Program-made: the position numbers and the translations under genes
The notes under the pieces: generated by a model
What the model was told of the DNA's origin: nothing
The model's database searches: none
Seen by the model: the letters and a program-made list of their open reading frames with translations, nothing else
Shown: in pieces, positions 50,531-62,180 of the stretch
Layout: the number at the start of each line of letters is the position of its first letter
How positions within the stretch are numbered: the stretch's first letter is position 1
Origin: Apis mellifera
Lineage: Eukaryota; Arthropoda; Insecta; Hymenoptera; Apidae
DNA length: 64,000 nucleotides
Reading direction: 5' to 3'
Assembly: GCF_003254395.2 (NCBI RefSeq)
Contig: NC_037649.1
Span: forward strand, 372,001 to 436,000

Positions 50531-53507
50531 CGGTGAAAGAGCCGGAAAAGAAGGAGGGAGGAAACGAAGAGCGGTTGAAACGGTGACCAAACCGCCGCTT
50601 TGATATACTTATATATCCGTCACGTCGGCGGAGGTCGAGTCCACTTTGATTACCGGATGACGTACCCGCTCGACTCGGCCCCGACTCGCTTTTGCGGCGG
50701 TCGAATGCTACCGATTCGTCGGAGCGTATTCGAGGGTGCATCCGAGCGTGAGGAGATGTCGTCCACCCCCGCCGCATGGAGATTTCTCTACGTTATTTCG
50801 ACTTCAATTTCACGTCCCCCCTTCCACCGTCTCCTCCATCTTCGTGCAACAATTTTGCTCGAACGCGGAATATCATATCGCTGCTGCGAAACGTTTCTAA
50901 ACGTTTGTCATCGTCGACCGAATTTCGAGAGACGAAATTTTCTTTTTTTTCTTTTAAGATTTTTAAGATCACTTTCGCGTTGTATAAATTTTCCGATCTA
51001 TCTCGACTGGAGGCAAGGGGGGCAACTGCGATAATTTCCTTATTCGAATGTTATATAAAGTGGAACGATGGCGCGAAGATATAACGCGGAATTCCAATAT
51101 TGACGAGGAACAATATCCGGGAGGAAGCGCGGAGGGGAAAGGAGAACACAGCCCGAGCTCAATAACTGGGATGAATAATATCGAAGATGTCGTAACTACG
51201 TATTATATATATATACCGTATCCCTTCTGTTTCAAAGAATTAAAGCTTTTCGCAATTTTATGGCGAAATCTCGCCCATCCGATGGAAATTAATTTTCCCA
51301 CCTCGTCGAACCGTTCGACGTTGAGTTATTAGGGGGCCCCTGTGAACTTTGCGCCACGAGCTTTTCCTTTCCTTGTACTACTACGGATGGATAATCTATC
51401 ACTCGCGGATTTGAGAAAAAAAAAAGGAAAGAAAAATGACTCGAAAGATTTCGTTTCGCGGCAAATTATGCTCGATTAAATCTTCTTTCGAACGATGAAT
51501 AATCGTAGAAGAAAAAGTAAAAAAAGTGTATAAATATACAGTTTCGGGGCTATTGAAATAGCCCATGGAGAAAGAGCTTATGGAAATATAAAGGATTTGA
51601 AATACCGATGTAATTCGAGAAACCATTCCATTCTCTTTTTTCCACCGTCTCTCGCGCCCATATTCGAAAGGTATTACGTACAAGCGAACGGTTTGTCGTT
51701 CGTTCGAACGGCTGAATTTTTCAAACGTTTCGGGATAAAAAGGTGCAACTATTCGAAATAGGGAATCCTGGAGAGTGATGGCCATAGCCGGTGCGGTGAT
51801 TGCCGATGCAAATATACATTTTCCCTCCTCTCTCTCTCTCTCTGTCTCTTTTACTCTCGGTTAGTTTGATTCAAGGATGAGGGGAAGAGGAAGTAGAGCT
51901 TTCTGCGGCCTGCTCCCCAACTCCCCATGAATAATGCAGACTGGATGTAATTGATCGCCCAATCGGAATGGCCTTTTATTTACTTTCCTCCGCTCTGGAA
52001 TCGACCATTCGTTCCTTCGCTCGCTCCAAAGTTATTTGACATCATTTACGATCGGAGGAATGCGTTTCTCGCTCTCTTCCCTTTTATCCTATCCTCCTCC
52101 TGTATCTTCTTTTTTTTCTCCCTTTCCTTCTTCTCCTTCTTCTTCTTCTTCTTTTTCCCCCTTTGCGCGATAATAACCCGAGTAAATGAGTCTTTAAACC
52201 GCGCGAACCCGCTTGTTATTCAATCGAAAAGGTAATGGTGTGTAAAAGTTGTCGCGAGTGAGCGATAATCGTGAACCGATTCGTACCGGCCTGAACATCG
52301 GCCGGTATTATGTCGAGCAATTATCGCCGCTTTAAATGAAATTTAACACTCCCTCCCCTGTCACTTTGCTAGTTCAACCTTTAGAGATTTCCATTTTATC
52401 GGGGGTTTAATTAAAGATTTACGATTGTCCGTTAATGGAAATCAATGTCCCTTCTATCTTTTCGAATCGAAAAAACTGGAAATTCTTGAAAAGAATTGTC
52501 GATTAAAATGAAAATTTCTCCCACGAAAAAATTATCCCTCAATCTCTCTAACGTTTGAATTAAAATTTCGCGAAGAGTAAACAAAACTGCAAGACTACGA
52601 TAATAATAATAAATTGAGGAAGGGCGCAAGCGTACGTACAAAATGCACGAGGATCGCAGTTCCACCTCTTCCACGAATTCCCAAGTCCCTGTATCGCCCC
52701 CGACCTCCGTCATTTTACATGAACTTGGTTGACCACGATTCGGGAAGACTGTCTCCAGGAACGAGTTTTTCTAGGAAGCGGTACGTTAGGAAATCCCTCC
52801 GGGAAGGGAAAGGGAAGGGAAGAATCTCTATCCGGGGGGGAGTAGGTGGTTTGCCGGTGAACAAAGAGACGGGCAGAATTACAAGGGCGAACGGGGAAAG
52901 ATTTAGAAAGGAAAAAGAGAGAGAGAGAGATTTTGAAGAGAGGAGCGCGCAGAGTATGGGCATCGAACCTTCGAATCCCTGAGCCAACCGTTCTTCCGTC
53001 CGAAAAGTTTCTTCTTTCCGTCCTCGAGGACTATAACTCGACAAATTCAATCTAATGCCGGCTCGAACCGAATCCTCCCCCGTTTTATCGAAATTTCAGG
53101 CAACATAATTTCAGCCGGGGTTTCGGAGAAGGGAATCGAAGGAAACGCCGAGTTAGAGGCAGAATGGACGACGACGAGAGATAGAAAGTAAGGGAGGGGA
53201 GGGAGAGGGGGTGGGTTTGGTGTACTTTGGCAGCGACCTCGTCGAGGCGGAGCAGCCGCCTCCACGGAGATAATGCAGTTATTTCATGCCCCGGGTACCG
53301 GTAATTGGCTGCACGTTCGCGGCCACAGGTACGCTCCGCGCCTTTGCCTCGAGAGAGAGAGAGGCAGGTACAATCTTGCACGGGCTAATTTCTCAGTCGA
53401 GTGTAATACGGTGATCATTGTTTCGAAACAGAAACACTCGTCGATCAGAAATTTTTTCAGAAATCGAAGAAAGATAGAATTCTTTTATGAATTTTTCAAA
53501 ATTATCG

Positions 53508-54574
53508 ATAACGGATAGCGCTAACGCAGTGGCCATCTAGCGGTGTGATCGTTAAATCATGTTTTAATAAAATATTTGGTAAAATAAGAGAGAAGATATA
53601 TTCTTATTTCATACACTATTTTATCATTTCTCGTTACAATTCGATAGGAAAAATACTCTCTCTTTTTTTCTTTTTTCTCTAATTTTTAAAAATTATCAAT
53701 AATAAAGATATCTTATTTCACATGCAAGGATATTTTCTTGTTCCATGATTATAAGACTCGAATAGCGGTGGCCATCTAGCGGTGTGATCGTTAAATCATG
53801 TTTTAATAAAATATTTGAAGGGATAATTTCTTATTCCATACACCATTTTATCGTTTCTTGTTACAATTCGATAGGAAAAATACTTTCTCTTCTTTTCTTT
53901 TTTCTCTAATTTTTAAAAATTATCAATAATTCGATAAAGATATCTTACTTCAAGGATATTTTCTTGTTCCATGATTATAAGACTCGAATAACACTGGCCA
54001 TCTAGCGGTGTGATCATGTTTTAATAAAATATTTGATAAAATAAGAGGTATATTCTTATTCCATACACCATTTTATCGTTTCTCCTTGCAATTCGGAAGG
54101 AATACTCTCTTTCTCTCTTTTTTTTCTCTAATTTTTAAAAATTATCAATAATTCGATATCTTATTTCACATACAAGGATATTTTCTTGTTCTATATTATA
54201 AGACTCGAATAGCGCTGGCCATCTAGCGGTGTGATCATGTTTTAATAAAATATTTGGTAAAATAAGAGAGGAGATAATTTCTTATTCCATACACCATTTT
54301 ATCGTTTCTCCTTGCAATTCGGAAGGAATACTTTCTTTCTTTCTCCTTTTTTCTCTAATTTTTAAAAATTATCAATAATTCGATATTTTATTTCACGTAC
54401 AAGGATATTTTCTTGAGATTACACGTCTCGGATAGTGCTAACGCTGTGGCCATCTAGCGGCGTGATCGGTGAACTAATGTTAAAAAAATGTAAAAAAGAA
54501 CTGACGAATTTTAATAAAATTTTTGATAAAATAAAATAATTTCTTATTCCATACACCATTTTATGCAATTCGAT
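53508..54574. repeat. Tandem array, 221-239 bp unit, about 4.5 copies
   Basis: Units begin with GGCCATCTAGCGG at 53531, 53770, 53996, 54217 and 54448, giving spacings of 239, 226, 221 and 231. Each unit then carries a GTTTTAATAAAATATTTG block, a CATACACCATTTTATCG block, a pyrimidine-rich tract, a CTAATTTTTAAAAATTATCA block and an AAGGATATTTTCTTG block. The fifth unit stops after about 127 bp. Unit length varies by small gains and losses in the AT-rich part. Sequence before the first unit (GGATAGCGCTAACGCAGT) resembles that before the last (GGATAGTGCTAACGCTGT), so the outer copies keep a flank that the inner ones have shortened. No open frame of note is present. Confidence 0.96.
53532..54460 (-). 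promoter_or_regulatory. Five CTCF-like core motifs, one per array unit
   Basis: The 12-base core at 53532-53543, 53771-53782, 53997-54008, 54218-54229 and 54449-54460 reads CCGCTAGATGGC on the minus strand. This agrees at every position with the published CTCF core consensus CCRNYAGRKGGC, recalled from general knowledge. The core is identical in all five units while the rest of the unit has many substitutions and gaps. Binding is inferred. The alternative is that the core is simply the start of a repeat-spreading unit and is conserved by homogenisation. Confidence 0.4.
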
Positions 54575-54801
54575 AGGAATCTCTACCTAAGAAAACCCGG
54601 ATATGAATAATAGAATTTCAGGGTAAAATCTTTTCGTCAAGTGCTTTTGCTTTTTCGACGAATCCCCCAAAGAAGGGGGTTCTTTTCGCAAAGCTTCGAC
54701 TTGCCTTTTTGGTAAATGTCTCGCGCGAGCCAACATTACCCTATATAACGAATGCTAAGTGTTTTTCCCGTTATCGAGGATATGCCTGAGACATTGAACG
54801 A

Positions 54802-54812
54802 GGGGGGGGGGG
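54802..54812. repeat. Poly(G) run of 11
   Basis: Eleven G residues preceded by GA. The length is likely variable between individuals and in sequencing. Confidence 0.88.
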
Positions 54813-56094
54813 AGCAATGTGGGTTTACAGTATGTGTTTAACGTCCCAACAACGGGGAGGAACGTGTTTACGCAAGAGGGAAATCAAGGCACGTATTGTG
54901 CAAAGTGAAATCGAAATTTCTTGTCTCCGCTATATAATCAGACCCTTCCGATAGACTTAAAGGCAAATTTGATGGCATCGACCGACAAAAACAGATTACC
55001 TGGAATTGCTAGTTTAATTTAATGTACTCGAACGAGTGTGGCAACTAAATTGGAATGTAAAGAAGGATAAAAGATGGAAAAAAGATTTTCATCGATTGTT
55101 TGAATTGTAACTTATACGTGATTGGATAGCAGAAGTAGCGTGTAGCCGGGATTCAAACTCGAATTCAAATATAATATCGTGCAATAAACGAATAAAATAT
55201 CGTTCGTACGTAACGTCAAAGGATTGAAAAATTTCATTGAAAAATACGAAATTCTTAATTGTTGCTCCATCATCAAAGCTAGCTTGAAAATGTTGGAACG
55301 AATATTAGGACAATATTTTTGTACAACTCTTTCGTTTAAAAAATGAAATAATTCATGCTCTTTTTAAACTTTTAAGCTCTTCGTAGTTGTTTTATTAATT
55401 GAGATTTCTTTTTTATAGTTATATCGATTATTTTTAGATTACATTACAAATAATAATGCAACATTATCGTTTCGTACAAACAATATTAATTTATAAACAA
55501 CTATTACTTAAGTAACTTGTACAGTAATGAACAAGTTACTCGACGTTTCGGTTAACAATAATTATCACACGAAAGAAGAATAATTTCACGCTTCGAACGT
55601 GCTTCAAAATCAAAAGAAATTTATAACACAACGGGGAGGAGGGATACGTTTAACGCGATAAACTCGAAACGAATGCAATCTCTCTCTGACACGACGAGCA
55701 GAAGAATATTACGAGCGATACAAGATATCGGTTTCTCCATTTCTCTCTCTCAAAGCTCTCGCCCCCTCGCCCCCTTCTCTCTGTATAATATGGTAGTACG
55801 TTTCATGGTTTCACCGTTCATTCACCTTTCCAGTAATGGAGATCGACAAATCCTTTGTCGATGCTATGAGAAACGAGCGTGGTGAGGGAGCGAGGGGAGA
55901 GGGGGACACGTGTCTCTAACCCTCCACCTGTCGCCATGTCGTCGTCGACTCTACGGACAAAGAAGAGAAGGGCAGCACAAGCCTGGGTATGATAAGACAC
56001 TGGCCGAGACACTCTCTTCTCTCCAGCAAGCCAAGATGGAGGATATTAAGTTACTTCTTTTTCACTTTTCGTTTCCTCCCCGAGAGGGAGAGAC

Positions 56095-56115
56095 GAAAGA
56101 AAGAAAGAAAGAAAG
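56095..56115. repeat. (AAAG)n microsatellite
   Basis: An uninterrupted AAAG run, purine-only on the plus strand. Confidence 0.92.
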
Positions 56116-56986
56116 AGAAATCTCTTGAACAGGCTTATGAAACTGCGCCGACAGATCCGCAATCCGCGTTGAATTTTCATCAAGTTGTAAACACGAGTGA
56201 AAGAAAGAATTCTTCGTTCCGTCAAAAAAAATTTCACAAGATTGAATACTTTTTTTCGTTACGAGTTGCTGCCGCTCCATCATCCAGGAAAGGAAGAGAG
56301 AAAAATTTCCTCGTCAAAGCGCATTTTAAATATATCGAAGAAAAGAGAAACAGTGTTTCTCCGTAATTTACAGATGGAAGAGATTGGGCAGCGAGTTACG
56401 AAGCGAGAGAAGGATCACGTCCTTTCATAAGTATTCCAAGGGGACGATATCTCCCTCCTATCCACGGTTTAAACTGACGTCAAATATAATGGTTTCGTTC
56501 ACTTGAGACACGTGTCACCGCTAAATCCCCCTCCCCTCTCCCTCCCTCTTCCCCTTGTTTGTATGTTCTCGACAGAATTTTAATTTCTTCTTTCGGCAGA
56601 GATTTTTCGACGGGCAAAAATAATTTCTTCTCTCCACGCGAGAAGCGTTCCACTCTGATAAAAGATAAAAATCTGGATCACCTGGAACGAAATACAAAGA
56701 TTATACCGTTGAAAAGCTGGGGAGAGGGAGGGGGTGGAGGAAGGATGGGATCGATCCGAAGCCAAGAGGGATCTCGGGTGGGAAGGTTGACTTGTGAAGC
56801 CCGGAATGAAACACTACGTAGCGCCCAGACTAGCGTCCTTTTCGAACGAACGTTCGTGGCATGCGGTTGTACGTAGGAGCATTCGGGCCGAAACCATCCC
56901 TGGATACACGTACGCTTAAGTAATTTAATTAGAACAACTCCGGTCTGGAGACGTGACTCCGTCTCTTTGGCCGGGGGGGAGAGAGG

Positions 56987-57008
56987 GAGGAGGAGGAGGA
57001 GGAGGAGG
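56987..57008. repeat. (GGA)n microsatellite in a purine-rich block
   Basis: A GGA run preceded by GAGAGAGGG and followed, after a short GTCGGTCGG interruption, by more purine-rich sequence to about 57135. Confidence 0.92.
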
Positions 57009-60000
57009 TCGGTCGGTCTCCTCTCCTCCGGCGCGGGAGAGGAGGAGAAAAAGGGGGAGGACGAGAGATATGAGGGATAGAGAGACGGCGGGGTTGCAGA
57101 CGGTTGAGAAGATGAGAACAGGCCAAGGTGGAGAGTAAACACGAACAGAGACGGACCAAACTCTGAGGAGACGTGTACACGTATGCTGCGTGTACTCGTG
57201 TATGGATTAAACGTATTTGTGAGAGGATCCTGGCGCGCGTGTATATGTGTGTGTGCAGGTGAAGAAGAAGAGGTAGGAACGGTAGGAAGGAACATCGGTG
57301 GCGGCAGTCACGATGCTATTGCTCTTGCCTCGTGCTCTCGGAGTCCCCCCTTTCCAAGCTTCGCCTTTGGTGACACGAGTGTGCCGCCCTCTGCGCCGCG
57401 ACGAGCGTGGAATACGTTAAAAGAATGATGAACAGGCCGTATTATGCTCGTACGCTCTTGCTCGCTGATCTTGTACGGTATCATTTATTCGAGAGCGAAT
57501 AATGCGGCGCGCGTGCGCCTAAGGAGATAAGAAAGAAGAAGGGAAAGATGTTAATTTCGAATCGTATGAATTCTTCGTGGAAATGGATACGATAGTTGCC
57601 AGATCTAATTTATGAATGGTAAAGGAATGTAGAAAGATCGTGTACATTGTTTCGTATTAATTTCGAATATTTTCGAATACGTATCGATAGTTATTTGGAC
57701 GATAAATAATAGGAGGGATATTGCGTTGTAAAATGTGCATGAAACGCTACTACGCCGTTCCAAAAGCAAATGCATCGTCGAGTTTACATTTTCCTGTAGC
57801 GGGGATGAAAAGCGTATCGACAGAGACGATGCCGCAACGCAACAACCATCCCCTCCCCCCCCCCTCCTCTCCTATTTGGAAACATAATGTTTGCATCAGA
57901 AATGCAACATGTGGACGTTATGGAATTCGATTATCATTGATTTTCGTATTAATTGATAACAAACGAAGCGTCCCTTAAATATTCCTATATTCCATTTCGT
58001 CCTGTTTTAACCTCCCTCTTTGTTTACCGTAAACTGTCATTGTTATCGCGCATAACAACAATTTATTTATTGAAAGATATCTTGAATTTCAAAAAAAAAA
58101 GTCCCTTGACCGACTTTCAACTTTGGATTCAATCCACGATTCTAGTCGCAATTTCGAGGCATGAAATCGACAGAGGGCCAATTAAATCTTCTATTCGTTA
58201 TCCGGAAAGATATTCGGAGAAAAATTCAATTTGCCATGCATTCTCTTTTTTTCAACGACAAAATACTGTTAACAAAAACAAAAGATAGTAATAATAATTG
58301 AAATAATTTTGAAAAATTCTCTGCAGCCTATTATGCGTACATATCTGAAACGAAAATTATTCGATCGATGGAAGTAATTTCAGTAGAATTTTACGTGGGG
58401 GCCGGCTATAAACCGGGGGATGGGGATATAATTCTCAAAGAAAGGATAGTTTCATCGTTCCCGAATTGTTGGCCAGGGATCGAGTTACCCCCCCGGCGAA
58501 TCACGATTTAATAGAGCTTGCAGATCTATTCCTCGTACGTGGAATGAAAGGTTCGAGGTCCGAGGGCTTGTGCTTAGCCAAGCATAGGATCCTTCTTAGG
58601 TCGGCGGCACGGAAGGTCGTGCCCGGCATTTTCCTCGGCACGTGACCACACCCTTCCCTCCCTCCCCCCAACGGTGGAAAATGGACACCGCCACACTTAC
58701 CAAGCTTTTCCCTTTAAATATTATATCCAAACTCCCACGTATTCCCTTCCACGTAACGTCCATTTGTTCCGCTTCAAAATTCCAATAATAAATTAAATTC
58801 GCCGAACGTTATTTCAACGTTTTTGGAAAATCTTCAAATTCGATCGAATATCCCTTTCCCTTTCCCTTCACAGGAAAGGGAACGATCCGCATCTTTCACT
58901 TAGGAGATGGACGTATATATAAGCGTATCTTAGATAACTCGGATAGCAAGGTACATAACGCGTGCGCCCGCCCGATGATAAATACAATCTCGTCCGCAGT
59001 AAACTCGGCTTGCTTTATCGGCACCCATTTAGACAATGAAGATAGTATTTCTCTCGCGGTTTTATGCTGTATATCACCACGCCGGTGGAACGATGGCGTG
59101 GTGGTTGTGTGCCTCGGCAATGGGCCGAGATACGCCTCCTCCTCCTCCTCTCCTTCCAACGGTGGAAAAAGGCGAGGGGGAAGTGGAGGGATGGAGCGCG
59201 TTATAGATTTATTTCACGGAGAAACGGATTATTATAACGAAACGAATTGTTTCTTCGGTAGCGTCAACATTCTCTGTCTCGTTTTATCGTGGACAAATAT
59301 ATATAGATTCTCGCATTTGTCTCTTTTCCTTCTTCTTTTTCTTATCGAGGTCGACGCACGAGATAAGTTTCTCCTCCGTGAAAGTTTTCTATATACAGTT
59401 TCTATCCACCCACTTATTGCCTCCTTTTTAAATTTATAGACGAGTAAAGGGACAAATATATATTATAAGGGAGAAACGATTTCTCGTGTATTTTCTTCTT
59501 TTTTAAATTGGTTAATATTTATAGAAATCCTCTCTCTCTCTCTTTCTTTTTTATTTTTTTTATCCTTATAACGCGATGCAAATAGGATGTTTCGTGTACT
59601 TCAGCGTGTCTTCCACCGGGCAGCGTGAATAAAACAAAATAGTCGAGCGTCATCTGGCCGTGTCGTATTAAAGCGTGGAATTAAGCCACGAAGCTTTAGT
59701 GTGTCGTTAAGATGAGCCTACAATTTTCTCTTTCTACCGGAGGAGAAACCTGCCGCTATTTATCGTTCCCCCTTTTTTTTTTCTTTTTTTTTTTACTATA
59801 GTTAATAAAAGCGGGTCGAATAATTTTCAATAAAATTTATACGAAGGATTTAGGCGAACCTTTTGCATCTTCTCTCGTTACGAGCTCGATTTTTATCCCC
59901 ATGGGACGAATAGCCCCCAATTATAAAAAGGGGGGAGAGAGAGAGAAAAAAAGAAGAAAGAAAAGAAAAATAGAGCGAGCGGCTTACGACATCGTCATAA

Positions 60001-62180
60001 GCCGAGTTTTACGACTTTATGCTACGTGTTCGTCGACCGACTTCCAATTCCTCGCTCTTCCCTTCCTTCCCCTGATCCATTGGGCATAGCGTTGGAACCT
60101 CGGCACGGCATTAGGGATCCTCGTAGGGATCCAGAGATTGCCTATAAATTTATTTGTCCCTTTAAACGTGATATTGTTTTATTGGCGGATAAAAGGAGAC
60201 TGGCAGATATCGCGAGCTGTGCATATCTTCGACAAAGAAACAAAAACTTCGTTACTTTCGTGATTAAGAGAGAGAGGCGTCGAGAGACGGTTTAAAAATT
60301 ATTGAAAACTTTTTTCAAAAAAATGGGATCGAGAAAATTTTGGCGAGCTAATAATTCTTTTCAAACGAATAAAAAAAAAGAAACTCGTTTAAACTTCGAA
60401 AAATAACGGGAAACACGCACAAAATTTCCTTTCGAACGAGTGGATATCCGACGATTACGTCGATAATTTCAACGTCGATTCGCGCTCGATTCTCCATGCT
60501 TCCCAGTTATATTTCAAACGGTGCGTTATCAAGTATTCGCCTCTTGTGCCTCTTGTATATTTCAATCGTGATACAAAATGATATAAAATAAATATTTGAA
60601 ATAAATCCAGATACACGTAGACAAGAAAATACCAAACTCGTTTTTCAAACACGTTCTCGAATTTTTTCCACAAATCTACAAAGTTGGAAGAAAGAAAATT
60701 ACCATTATCTCGAACGAAATTATTATCAAATCTCGTGGAACAAAATCTGATTGTTGAAACTCGTGCAAACTTTAATTATGATTAACGATAAATATATCGG
60801 ATTTGTTCCGTCGTCGATCGAAAGGGCTAATAATTACGAGCAATTTTCCACCAACGCAAGGGGGAGGAGGAAGAGGAGGATAATCCATATTGCTCCCTGC
60901 ATCGTTTTCCACGGCCACCGTCGTTGTAAACCGTGCGTCGAACTTCGATAATCGTGTTACTTCTTAGAGGGGCAGGTTTTGTCAAACTTGTCAGAGTTCG
61001 ACATCGCAGTTGATTATCGAGGCTTGCAGGTAACCACCGCTATTAAACTTACGCCTAGCGCCAAGCCCTCCCCCCTCATAAGCAGACTTTTCGTTAAACT
61101 TAATTATCCCCGACTCGTAGGCAGATTGATCAGCGCATTTTATCCGGAACGAGGCTAATAGAAATTTCACGAAATTCAATTAAACTTCGCATGTCGCGAA
61201 CACTGCACCGTCCACGGCCTCGTGAAACACCAATTATTATAACGTTTCAATTAGTAACGCGATATCGGTTAAATAAAACAGCCCTTCCAGATCAAGAGGG
61301 ATGCGTAAGAGGGAATAGAGAAAGATCATGGAGGCTGGTTTTAATAAACTTTCTCTTCTTGGAATTATTTAAAGATACGGGAAAAGGAAAATCGTCTCGT
61401 TATTAATCGATCGATTAATAGTAGATCTTTTCGCTTATAAACTATTCCCCTCCTCTTCTATTCCTCTCCTCTTCATCGTTGATAAACGAAACTTTGTTAA
61501 TTAGGAGGAAGCCGTTGGTAATGCCAGTAACTAATTGGCACCCGGGGTATAAACCGGACGCGAGAACAGTTGGCCGGCGCACTAAACTCGAACAGATTGT
61601 TACCCGCGCGCTAAACTAGTCTCCACGAGAGCGAGGCAACTCGTGGAACCGATCATACCCGCTCTCCCAGTTTTCAGAAGCCTTGTCAATTTCCGCAAAA
61701 TCCAAACTTTCTCAAAACATCCTGAATAATATTCGAAGGGAATCCTTTCCTTTCTCTTTTAATACGAACGAAAGGGGATTTTAAGAAAAAGCGTGCAGGG
61801 ATTGTTCCGTTGAATTTCGCAAATGAAACGATCTACGTGCGTGCGTGTGTGGCGAACGTGTTAACGAGTGATAAAAGAAAGAAGAAAGGAAAGGAAAGAA
61901 AGGAAAGGAAAAAGTGGGGTGGGGCTTACGAGACCAAAGGGGATACTTTAACGGCCCCATAAATTCCAACGGTCATCTTCCGCCTCGAAGCTCTGGATAA
62001 GCGTCCGGTCTGTAAAACACGAACGAGACGAGATCTTGTTTCGTGCAATTAACCCTTTAAAAACCGTTCGGTTCTCGGTGTAATGGGAAAGATTTTCGTG
62101 GCTTACCATTTACGGGTTACAAATTATTTTTATTCCTTTCGGTTCGAAAAACAAAGATCCAACATATACATACATATATA

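Larger units (their letters stand above)
43899..53507. other. Gene-free stretch with a GC-rich patch
   Basis: No supportable gene. About 44590-45200 is AT-rich. The 49420-50130 patch is GC- and CpG-rich and carries a 239-residue frame (49325-50044) that runs through CT, CTC and TA/TG repeats and overlaps long frames on the same and the opposite strand, so I do not call it a gene. A donor-like GAG/GTAAGT word lies on the minus strand at 46430-46438, next to a low-complexity open frame. Perfect hairpins lie at 46052-46077 and 52284-52307. Confidence 0.55.
54575..62178. other. Gene-free stretch
   Basis: No supportable gene. About 54980-55660 and 57540-58400 are AT-rich with few open frames. A purine-rich block at about 56970-57135 includes a GGA run. 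The 205-residue minus-strand frame at 56678-57295 is Ser/Pro/Leu-rich and reads the complement of these repeats. Perfect inverted repeats lie at 55511-55540, 58856-58882 and 61401-61420. Confidence 0.6.

Noticed and set aside
55051..55065. The first 15 bases of the animal miR-1 sequence (TGGAATGTAAAGAAG)
   Set aside because: The match stops there and no complementary arm lies within about 100 bases on either side, so no precursor hairpin can form.
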